Source: CAYVQE01 sp964633205 (GTDB lineage Bacteria; Myxococcota; B64-G9). From it: DNA of 20,384 nt. Below, piece by piece: positions 1-6,529 of this stretch. The DNA lies in contig CAZWFN010000119.1 in NCBI GenBank assembly GCA_964633205.1, forward strand, positions 1 to 20,384, in the 5' to 3' direction. Both the position numbers and the translations under genes were made by a program. The first letter of the stretch is position 1, and each line of letters opens with the position of its first letter. A model generated the notes under the pieces. The model searched no databases and was not told the DNA's origin. It saw nothing but the letters and a program-made list of their open reading frames with translations.

Positions 1-61
1 TCTCTTGGCCCGTGCAGCCCGCACGTGGTATTCAGGGCAAGGCGCACTTCTCTTGGACCGT

Positions 62-67
62 GGAGGT
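62..67 (+). promoter_or_regulatory. Ribosome binding site deciding the GTG start at 74
   Basis: GGAGGT sits six bases before the GTG at 74. It supports that start over the in-frame TTG at 5. Confidence 0.6.
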
Positions 68-73
68 GGCGGC

Positions 74-784
74 GTGGCACTGCTACTCGACTCGGTGGAC
101 TTGGACGAGATCGCTGCGGCCATGGAGCTGGGCATCTTTTCGGGGGTGACCACCAATCCCAAGCTGCTGGCGGGGGTGGCCCGCCGCGATCAGCTGTACC
201 ACCTCGGGGCCGTCGCCCGCATCGGCCACGGCAGCCTCTACATGCAGGTCGAGCACGGTCCGGCCGACGCCATGGAGGAGCAGGCCCTGACGCTGCAAGA
301 GGTTGCACCGGGACGCTGCGTGATCAAGGTGCCCATCTCGCAGGAAGGCTTGGTGCTCTGCCAGCGGCTGCGCGCCCACCGCCTGCCGGTGTGCATGACG
401 GCGATCTTCTCGCCACTGCAGGCGGTGGCGGCCGGGGCAGCCGGCGCCCGCGCGGCGGCCGTCTACGCAGGCCGCTTGGCGCGCAGCGGCGAAGACGGCC
501 CGGCGGTGGTCGCCGATTGCGCCCGGGTGCTGGCCGGCCACGGACAAACCACCCGGGTGATCGCCGCCAGCATCGCCGACGCCCAGATGCTGTTGGCGCT
601 GCTGCGCGTCCCGGGCATCGACCTCACCCTGCCCGGCCGGCTGTTGCCGGCTCTGCTGCAACACGCCGGCACCACCGCGGCGCTGGCGGAGTTCGCCGAG
701 GCCGATCGCGCGGCCCGGGCCCTGGGCGACGAGCCGTCCGACGCGGGCGACGTGATGCGCCTGCTGGGCGACGACGGCGAATAG
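74..784 (+). CDS. Transaldolase / fructose-6-phosphate aldolase family protein
   Basis: The predicted 236-residue cytoplasmic (beta/alpha)8 aldolase belongs to the small TalC/FSA/MipB class. It would make or break a C-C bond between a dihydroxyacetone unit and an aldose phosphate through a lysine Schiff base. Visible family motifs are the N-terminal GVTTNPKLL (about 24-32), IKVP with Lys85 at the same number as the Schiff-base lysine of E. coli FSA, TAIFSPLQA with the GA-rich strand after it (about 110-130), and IAASIADA near 167. A GTG start at 74 is chosen because GGAGGT lies at 62-67, six bases upstream, and the family fold begins right there; an in-frame TTG at 5 would add a tail with no family resemblance. 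The family is normally about 215-220 residues, so this one is slightly long at the C-terminus. The gene converges on topoisomerase VI subunit A, 18 bp away. Whether it is a transaldolase or an aldolase cannot be decided from sequence alone. Confidence 0.88.
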   Translation: MALLLDSVDLDEIAAAMELGIFSGVTTNPKLLAGVARRDQLYHLGAVARIGHGSLYMQVEHGPADAMEEQALTLQEVAPGRCVIKVPISQEGLVLCQRLRAHRLPVCMTAIFSPLQAVAAGAAGARAAAVYAGRLARSGEDGPAVVADCARVLAGHGQTTRVIAASIADAQMLLALLRVPGIDLTLPGRLLPALLQHAGTTAALAEFAEADRAARALGDEPSDAGDVMRLLGDDGE

Positions 785-802
785 CGCCACAGCCGCCGGC
801 CG

Positions 803-1915
803 TCAGGGCAGGAACTTGCCCGGCGCGGCCAGCTTCTCGGGCAGATAGGAATCGATCACGTAGTTCAGGCCCCACTTGGCCAGCGCCTGCTGCTCGGCAC
901 GCACCCCCATGCCGATCAGCTTCTGGAAGGCCCGCTGCCAGCGCTTGTGGTGCAGCACGAAGGGATCGTTGGCCATGGCGTCCTTGGCGCGTTTGATGTC
1001 GACCTCCTTGAGCGGATGGGTCGGCAGCTCGTAGCGCTCGATGTCGTCCGGGGTGATGCCCAGAAAACGCGCCTTGGGCACGCAGAAGAACTCGTTGATG
1101 TGGGCCGCGTTGCCCGAGCCCACCTTGAGGGTTCGGTAGATGTTGGCGATGCCGTACGGATCGCAGTCGACGAACACGTAGACCGGCAGATCGCGCTCCT
1201 CGCTCAGCCGCCGGATGAAACGCCGGCAAGCCCGGGTGGGCACCCCCCCCATCGAGACCAGGATGCAGTTGGCCTTCTTCCAGTAGTTGTGCTTGACCAG
1301 ACGCTGGAACATGCCGGCCGTCTCGATGACCAGGATGAACTCGGCCTTGGTCTCGAAGCCGAGTTGCTCGACGCTGATGGGGATGGAGTAGGCCCCGGAG
1401 CCGAACTTGGTGCAATCGATGCGCAGGGTCTTGCCGGTGTCGCGGTCGGCATCGACGACCACCAGTTTACCGGCCACATCGCCGCCCTTTTCCTCCGGGA
1501 TGAAGCCCAGCTGCTCGCGGTTGACCGCGAACAGGGCCTCGACGTCGTCGATCACGGTGTCGCTCTCGGTTTGCTCGCGGAAGCGGGCCTGATCCCAGTT
1601 CTTGCTGACGTAGTACGCCTCGCGCTTGGTGGCGATGTCGTCGTCCTGGACCAGCTCCTTCGACAGGGCCATCATGCGCAGGGTCTGGGCGAAGGTCTTG
1701 ACCGTGCCCACGGTCAGGGTGCGCTCCTTGCTGCGGCCCTTGAGCTCCAGATAGCCCACCTTGGGCCGGTAGCGCACGTTCGACAGCGACCGGATCGGGA
1801 AACGCAGGCTCGGCTTCTTGCCGGCCACCGCCTTCTTCTCCACCTTGGCCGCCTCGTCACGGATGCGGCGCACCAGGTCCGACGCCGCCTTCTTGGTTTT
1901 CTTGCCGGGGGCCAT
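803..1915 (-). CDS. top6A: DNA topoisomerase VI subunit A (Spo11-like, TopVIA)
   Basis: This is the DNA-cleaving subunit of the type IIB topoisomerase. With subunit B it forms an A2B2 enzyme that passes one duplex through a transient double-strand break, relaxing supercoils and decatenating chromosomes in an ATP-dependent way. The 370-residue length matches archaeal homologues. The winged-helix (CAP) domain carries the KREAYY motif at 97-102; the second tyrosine (Tyr102) is probably the one that attacks DNA. The Toprim metal site is visible as Glu198 in LVIETAG and Asp250/Asp252 in VDCDPYG. The ATG at 1915 is preceded by GGGAG with a six-base spacer. The gene lies 21 bp downstream of subunit B in the same direction, the usual B-then-A order. 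The first 30 residues are rich in Lys and Ala. A run of eight G (coding sense) at 1243-1250 falls inside the Toprim region, but the frame is intact. Confidence 0.95.
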   Translation of the reverse strand: MAPGKKTKKAASDLVRRIRDEAAKVEKKAVAGKKPSLRFPIRSLSNVRYRPKVGYLELKGRSKERTLTVGTVKTFAQTLRMMALSKELVQDDDIATKREAYYVSKNWDQARFREQTESDTVIDDVEALFAVNREQLGFIPEEKGGDVAGKLVVVDADRDTGKTLRIDCTKFGSGAYSIPISVEQLGFETKAEFILVIETAGMFQRLVKHNYWKKANCILVSMGGVPTRACRRFIRRLSEERDLPVYVFVDCDPYGIANIYRTLKVGSGNAAHINEFFCVPKARFLGITPDDIERYELPTHPLKEVDIKRAKDAMANDPFVLHHKRWQRAFQKLIGMGVRAEQQALAKWGLNYVIDSYLPEKLAAPGKFLP

Positions 1916-1936
1916 CGCGCTCTCCCGCCGCGGCCG

Positions 1937-3748
1937 CTACTTGAGCTTGCGGCTGCGGCGCAGGGTGTCTTTGAGGATTTCGACCAGCCGCTGCTCGCGT
2001 TTCTCGGGCAGATCCAGGATCTCGCGCAAAGCCAGGCCGATGTGGGGGATGTAGGTCTCGATGTAGTCCAGCTTGCGGCCCTCCTCGGCCTCGCGGCGGC
2101 GGGCCGACAGGTAGCGCGCCAGCCGGCGGCCGCACGTCTGCACGGCCAACCGGATTTCGTGCAGCATCTCGGGGTAGCGCGCCAGCGCTTCCTTGGACTC
2201 GGAGGTGAACGGCACCCAGACCGAGGCCACGTGCACCAGGATGACCATCGGCCCGGCCGGCAAGGCGCCGCGCGATTGCGAGACGCGGTAGTTGCGCCAA
2301 TCGGTGTCGATGACCGCCTTGGTGATGGCGCAGTCGGACTGCTGGTACTGCAGCGGAACCCGGTTGGCGAAGCGATAGAGCCGGCACAGCTCGTCGCTCG
2401 GCAGCCCGCCGCCCCAGGCCAGGCCCGCCTCTATCTGGAAGGGGTTGCCGCGGTAGACGGATGGCGCCCGGGTGACCGAGGTGAAGAAGTCCGCCTCCAC
2501 CCCGTGCTCCAGCCCCTTGCGGATCAGCTCCTCGCCGATGGGCACCACGCACGATGCCGGTGGGTTCATCACCTTGATCTCGGACATGGCCCGGTGCAGC
2601 ACCTCGACCTGCTCCGCCCGCAGGCGTTTGGGCCGGGCGGTCGGCGCCAGTCCGGCCGCCTCGCAGATGGCCTCGGCCACCCGCTCGCTGACCCGCGAGA
2701 AATCGCGCATCAGCGCCCCGCGCAGATTGCGCCCCCGGGTCTCGCGCAGCATGGTCATCAGCGCACCCAGCTCCACACCATGCGGATGGGGCTTGATCTC
2801 GGACGGCTCGCGCGGCAGCGCGTCGGTCAGCCGTTCGAACCGTTGCTGCTCACCCTTCGGGGTGCGGTAATCGAAGGTGGCGTGCGGGTTGGCGATGGCG
2901 GTCTGCTCGATGTACTGATCGACCGAGCGCTTGCCTCCGCGATAGGAGGCCTCGATCTCCAGCACCACCTCGGTGCCGTGGGGCCGGTCCCAGTCCACCT
3001 CGATGTCGCTGGCCTCGGGCTTGTTCTTGCGGGTGTCGATCTTGACCTCGAAACGATGGGCCGGACGGCGCTCCGAGGTGCGCGAGACGATGATGATCGG
3101 CTTGCCGGTGGTCAGCTGGCCGTACATGCCGGCGGCCGAGATGCCGATGCCCTGCTGGCCGCGCGATTGCTTGAGCCGGTGGAACTTGGAGCCGTAGAGC
3201 AGCTTGCCGAAGATCTTGGGGATCTGGGCGCGGACGATGCCCGGCCCGTTGTCGGTCACCCGCACCCGGAAACGATTCTCGGCCAGCTCCTCGAGCCAGA
3301 TCTCGAGCTGCGGCAGGATCTTGGCCTCCTCGCAAGCGTCCAGCGAGTTGTCGACCGCCTCCTTGACCGTCGTCAGCAGGGCCTTGGTGGGGTTGTCGAA
3401 GCCGAGCAGGTGGCGGTTCTTGGTGAAGAACTCCGATACGGAGATCTCGCGCTGGCTGGCCGCCATCCGATCGGCGATCGATCCCTTGCCCTTGCGCCGG
3501 CGGCGCTTGGCCGGTGCGGCCGGCTCGGGTTGGGCCGGGGGCTTTTCTTCTGCCGCGGCCTGCTCGAAGGTCAGGCCGAGTTGGCTCGCGTCGTCCCCGG
3601 CGCCTCTCCGGCTGCCGCCCCCGGCGCCCCGGGGCGCCTTCTTGCGGCTGGAGTCGGATGATTGGTGGCCATGGGCTCCGGTGGCCTTGGTCGAGTCTTT
3701 CGTCGTCTTCTTCGTGGATTTTTTCGCGGTCTTCTTCCGAGCTGCCAT
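1937..3748 (-). CDS. top6B: DNA topoisomerase VI subunit B (GHKL ATPase, TopVIB)
   Basis: This is the ATPase subunit that dimerises on ATP and drives strand passage by subunit A. The predicted protein has 603 residues. The Bergerat/GHKL fold shows the N-box EAVDNSLDA with Asn134, the DNGPGI box, and the glycine-rich lid GQQGIGISAAGMYG. The transducer domain ends with PFTSESKEALARYPE, which contains the conserved ATP-contacting lysine of the family. The conserved core starts near residue 91 (SVSEFFTKNRHLLGF follows), whereas archaeal proteins start within about ten residues of this point. The first 90 residues are therefore an extra tail rich in Lys, Ala, Thr and Ser, with a basic cluster KRRRRKGKG at 81-89. 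The ATG at 3748 is preferred to the GTG at 3754 because GGGAG at 3754-3758 is correctly spaced only for the ATG. A strong promoter lies about 40 bp upstream. Gyrase B is excluded by the motifs and by the partner gene. Confidence 0.95.
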   Translation of the reverse strand: MAARKKTAKKSTKKTTKDSTKATGAHGHQSSDSSRKKAPRGAGGGSRRGAGDDASQLGLTFEQAAAEEKPPAQPEPAAPAKRRRRKGKGSIADRMAASQREISVSEFFTKNRHLLGFDNPTKALLTTVKEAVDNSLDACEEAKILPQLEIWLEELAENRFRVRVTDNGPGIVRAQIPKIFGKLLYGSKFHRLKQSRGQQGIGISAAGMYGQLTTGKPIIIVSRTSERRPAHRFEVKIDTRKNKPEASDIEVDWDRPHGTEVVLEIEASYRGGKRSVDQYIEQTAIANPHATFDYRTPKGEQQRFERLTDALPREPSEIKPHPHGVELGALMTMLRETRGRNLRGALMRDFSRVSERVAEAICEAAGLAPTARPKRLRAEQVEVLHRAMSEIKVMNPPASCVVPIGEELIRKGLEHGVEADFFTSVTRAPSVYRGNPFQIEAGLAWGGGLPSDELCRLYRFANRVPLQYQQSDCAITKAVIDTDWRNYRVSQSRGALPAGPMVILVHVASVWVPFTSESKEALARYPEMLHEIRLAVQTCGRRLARYLSARRREAEEGRKLDYIETYIPHIGLALREILDLPEKREQRLVEILKDTLRRSRKLK

Positions 3749-3760
3749 CTCCACTCCCGC

Positions 3761-3778
3761 GCCGGCCCGAACGCCGGC
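3761..3778 (-). repeat. GC-rich hairpin in the topoisomerase VI leader
   Basis: GCCGGC at 3761-3766 and 3773-3778 form a six-pair stem with a six-base loop. It lies between the predicted transcription start and the ribosome binding site. Short GC stems arise often by chance in DNA of this composition. Confidence 0.35.
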
Positions 3779-3786
3779 CGGCCGGA

Positions 3787-3815
3787 ATCATAGGAGCGCC
3801 GCGGCCGCCTGTCAA
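3787..3815 (-). promoter_or_regulatory. Sigma-70-type promoter of the topoisomerase VI operon
   Basis: On the minus strand, TTGACA (3810-3815, six of six) is followed after exactly 17 bases by TATGAT (3787-3792, five of six). The predicted transcription start is near 3780, giving a leader of about 32 bases before the subunit B ATG. Confidence 0.8.
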
Positions 3816-3909
3816 CGCGCTCAGATCCTCGGCTAGCCGTTCAAGGCTTTATGATGGCAGCAACTATTGCTTGCATGCGGTCCCATCCGGGTGTTGACTG
3901 CCCGGCGGC

Positions 3910-4812
3910 ATGGATCTGAGCTGGCTTCAGTCCGGAGAGTTTTCGGCGGCCTTCTGCGGTCTACTGTGGGCGATCGCGGTCATCCTGTTCAAGAAGAGCG
4001 GCGAGCAGGTACCGCCGGTGACCCTCAACCTATTCAAGGGCACCGTGGGCCTGGCGATGTTCCTCACCAGCATGGCCATCCTGGGTCTACCCCTGTTTCC
4101 CGACACGGTCAGCACCTCCGATTGGCTGGTGCTGCTGGTCTCGGGCGCGGTCGGCATCGGCATCGCCGACAGCCTGCTTTTCGCCGGACTGAACCGCATC
4201 GGCGCCGGTCGCAACGCCATCGTAGACTGCCTCTACAGCCCGTTCGTCATCCTGTGCTCGATCATCTACCTGGACGAGCCCCTGGATGCCTGGCTGTTCA
4301 TCGCCATCGGCCTGATGGCGGTCGCCATCCTGATCGGCACCTGGAACCCCCAGCGGGTCGACGATCCGGCGGAGTTGCGCTCGATCCGCTTCGGTGTGCT
4401 GCTGGGCGCGGCCAGCCAGCTGCTGATGGCGGCTGGCATCGTGTTGGCCAAGCCGGTGCTCGACACCAGCGACGTGTGGTGGGCCACCACCGTGCGCCTG
4501 TCGGGTGGCTGGGCCCTGTTGGTCGTGCACGGCATGCTGCCCGCCCACCGGGCTGCGGTCATCCGCGCCTTTACCCCCAGCCGCCAGTGGTGGCTGACCA
4601 TGCCGGCGGCGGTGATCGGCACCTATCTGGCGCTGCTGTTTTGGATCATGGGCATGAAGTACACCTACACCACCATCGCCAGCGTGCTGAATCAGCTGTC
4701 GGTCATCTTCATGCTGATCTTCGCCACCCTGTTCCTGCGCGAGCCGCTGACCTGGCGCAAGGTGGTGGCCATCGGGCTGGGCTTCGGCGCCGGGCTATTG
4801 GTTGCTCTCTGA
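3910..4812 (+). CDS. EamA/DMT-superfamily membrane transporter
   Basis: This 300-residue polytopic inner-membrane protein has two EamA-like halves of about 140 residues and roughly ten hydrophobic segments, the normal architecture of drug/metabolite exporters (RhaT/EamA type). Half one covers about 12-146 and contains the segment around GIGIADSLLFAGLNRIGAGRNAIV. Half two covers about 158-300 and ends with the typical pattern LFLREPLTWRKVVAIGLGFGAG. The ATG at 3910 is the first in-frame start, but it has no recognisable Shine-Dalgarno. TATGAT at 3850-3855 could be a -10 element, though no good -35 sits in front of it. The gene is divergent from the topoisomerase VI operon, and its last 18 bp overlap the 3' end of the convergent lytic transglycosylase gene. 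The substrate cannot be inferred; metabolite or amino-acid export is usual for the family. Confidence 0.87.
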   Translation: MDLSWLQSGEFSAAFCGLLWAIAVILFKKSGEQVPPVTLNLFKGTVGLAMFLTSMAILGLPLFPDTVSTSDWLVLLVSGAVGIGIADSLLFAGLNRIGAGRNAIVDCLYSPFVILCSIIYLDEPLDAWLFIAIGLMAVAILIGTWNPQRVDDPAELRSIRFGVLLGAASQLLMAAGIVLAKPVLDTSDVWWATTVRLSGGWALLVVHGMLPAHRAAVIRAFTPSRQWWLTMPAAVIGTYLALLFWIMGMKYTYTTIASVLNQLSVIFMLIFATLFLREPLTWRKVVAIGLGFGAGLLVAL

Positions 4813-6471
4813 GCCGCTGCCGGCCCGGGTGCAGATCCGCTCGACCAGCTGCAACAGGCCGCCGTAGTCCATGCGCTCGACGTCCGACGACAAACGCTCG
4901 ACGCTGTTCAGAATGGACCAGGAATCCAGAATGCCGTCGACGTAGCCACGGGTCTCGTCGATCTGCAGCGGAAAGCTCAAGCCCTGGAAGGGGTGCTTGC
5001 GCTGCGCGGTGCGCATCAGGTTGCCCGTGCCGGCGTTGTAGGCGGCCAGTCCCAGGGCGACCTGCAAGCGGTCGAGCCGGTGCCGAAAGACCTGTTCGGT
5101 CAGCTGGACGCGCACCAACTCGCGGGCCGTTCGCTCCAGCCACTGCTGCAGGAAGGCCTCCGGCGCCGGGAAGAAGGCCCCGCCCAGCGGAACCGGCAAT
5201 CCGGGCAGGGCCAGGCGGACCGGCCAGAAGTCGTCCAGACGCTGGCGCACCTCGATCGCGCTGCGGCGCAACAACCGGGTCTCGGCGGTGAACATCTCCA
5301 AGGCGAGCAGATCGCGCAGATTCGCATCGGCCTGCCGGCCGAGGTTGGCGGCCACCAGATCACGCACCCGCCGGAAGTAGAGACACGAGACCTCGATGGC
5401 AGTGCGGGGATCGGCGATCATCCGCTGCTTCAGCTCCTCCCAGGACGCGACCCCGCGCAACAACACGCTGGCTCCCGGGATGCGCTTGCGAAACAACCAC
5501 ACGTCCTGGATGGCGATGTTGAGGAACTGGGCGACCGAAAAGGCCCCGGCGACCGAGACCCGCTGGTGGATGAACTCCGACTCCTGGATGAACAGACCGG
5601 CCATCAGCCGGGCATCCAGGCCGGTGGCCGCGGCCGCCCGTTCGATCGTGTCCATGTAGCGCAAGCCGCGGAGCATCCCGGCCAGGGTCCGATGGCGTTC
5701 GTAGGGCAGCTCGCGGTCGCGGGCCAGCTGCAGCCGCAGGTTGCGCAGCCGTTCCAGCTGCCGCCGCAGGGTGGCCAGGACGTCCGGGTCGAGGCTCTCC
5801 GGGTCCAGTCGGATCGGGGTCAAGAACGCCATCCGTTCGTCGCGGCGTTCGAACAGCTCCTTGATGCGGTCATCGCGCCAGCGCCACAACAACACCCGGT
5901 AGCGCCAGGCCGGCAGATCGCGCCGGGCGTCCAGGGCCCGCGCCTGCTCGCAGACCCGGGCCAGGGTCGCGCGGTCGCGGCGCGCGACATCGCCGGCAAA
6001 TCCGATGTCGTTGCGCAGCAGCAGCCCCTTCAGCCACAGCCGCAGGGTGCGCTCCAGCCGCCGCTTGGGGATGGCCAGCACCTGGGCCTGCAGCTGGTCA
6101 GCCGGCGCGCTGCGCCCGGCCAGGTTGGCGGCGAAGATCGAGCGCATCCGGGTATCGATGCGCTGGAGTTCCGGGTCCGCCTGCAGCAGCGCGGCGTAGT
6201 TCTCGCGCCAGGGTCGCAGCAAGGCCGCCAGCTGATGCGCTGCGCGCCGGTCGCCCATCAACAGCGCCAGCCCGCGGGCATCGGTCAGCTGGCGCAGGTC
6301 GGTCTCCACCCGACCGGGATGGCGCTCGGCGGGCGCCTTGGCCGGCGGCGACGTGACGAACGGCGGCGTCTCGGGCGCTGACCCGGCGGCCGTCCCGCCG
6401 GGAGCGGCCCAAGCGACCAGACAGGCGCTCAACAACAGCCCCGGCGCCCGAATTGACTGAAGCCCAGACAC
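4795..6471 (-). CDS. Exported lytic murein transglycosylase with split SLT domain
   Basis: The predicted 558-residue periplasmic enzyme cleaves the MurNAc-GlcNAc bond of peptidoglycan, leaving 1,6-anhydroMurNAc. A GTG start at 6471 is chosen because it begins a short signal peptide: Arg8 is followed by the hydrophobic stretch LLLSACLVAWAAP and an Ala-rich cleavage region near 25-28. The open frame extends further upstream but has no leader character, and the promoter then falls inside it. Residues 40-270 are charged and helical without a recognised domain. The SLT fold follows: FIQESEF with the likely catalytic Glu297, then GAFSVAQFL, and much later LAAYNAGTGNL with Tyr478. About 180 residues separate these two hallmarks, compared with roughly 75 in Slt70-type enzymes, so an insertion of about 100 residues is present. 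No lipobox is seen. Translation is predicted to be leaderless. The 3' end overlaps the transporter gene. Confidence 0.85.
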   Translation of the reverse strand: MSGLQSIRAPGLLLSACLVAWAAPGGTAAGSAPETPPFVTSPPAKAPAERHPGRVETDLRQLTDARGLALLMGDRRAAHQLAALLRPWRENYAALLQADPELQRIDTRMRSIFAANLAGRSAPADQLQAQVLAIPKRRLERTLRLWLKGLLLRNDIGFAGDVARRDRATLARVCEQARALDARRDLPAWRYRVLLWRWRDDRIKELFERRDERMAFLTPIRLDPESLDPDVLATLRRQLERLRNLRLQLARDRELPYERHRTLAGMLRGLRYMDTIERAAAATGLDARLMAGLFIQESEFIHQRVSVAGAFSVAQFLNIAIQDVWLFRKRIPGASVLLRGVASWEELKQRMIADPRTAIEVSCLYFRRVRDLVAANLGRQADANLRDLLALEMFTAETRLLRRSAIEVRQRLDDFWPVRLALPGLPVPLGGAFFPAPEAFLQQWLERTARELVRVQLTEQVFRHRLDRLQVALGLAAYNAGTGNLMRTAQRKHPFQGLSFPLQIDETRGYVDGILDSWSILNSVERLSSDVERMDYGGLLQLVERICTRAGSGSESNQ

Positions 6472-6482
6472 GGCGATAGCAT
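6453..6482 (+). promoter_or_regulatory. Promoter of the PDZ lipoprotein operon
   Basis: TTGACT (6453-6458, five of six) and TAGCAT (6477-6482, four of six) are separated by 18 bases. Transcription is expected near 6489, giving a leader of about 41 bases. The -10 occupies the same bases as the -10 of the divergent promoter. The same -10 hexamer occurs in the kinase promoter at 18175. Confidence 0.55.
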
Positions 6483-6507
6483 AGGGAGTACCAACGCTTA
6501 GCGTCAA
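6478..6507 (-). promoter_or_regulatory. Promoter of the lytic transglycosylase (leaderless start predicted)
   Basis: On the minus strand, TTGACG (6502-6507, five of six) and TATGCT (6478-6483, four of six) are separated by 18 bases. Six bases separate the -10 from the GTG at 6471, so the expected first transcribed base is the G of the start codon. No Shine-Dalgarno is present. Confidence 0.6.
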
Positions 6508-6529
6508 GCTTCTGCCTGCGGAGGACAGC

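Noticed and set aside
947..3661. A 904-codon open frame on the + strand opposite the topoisomerase VI genes
   Set aside because: GC-rich third positions keep the opposite strand open. Its protein is a low-complexity His/Gly/Leu/Arg mix without domains, while the minus strand encodes two intact conserved subunits.
803..3748. Gyrase/Topo IV or mobile Topo VIII
   Set aside because: Separate full-length B and A subunits with Topo VI-type SESKEA and KREAYY motifs fit Topo VI. There is no gyrase C-terminal region, no A/B fusion and no surrounding mobile-element genes.
3850..3855. TATGAT as a -10 for the transporter gene
   Set aside because: There is no acceptable -35 at 16-18 bases upstream, so it is noted only under the gene.
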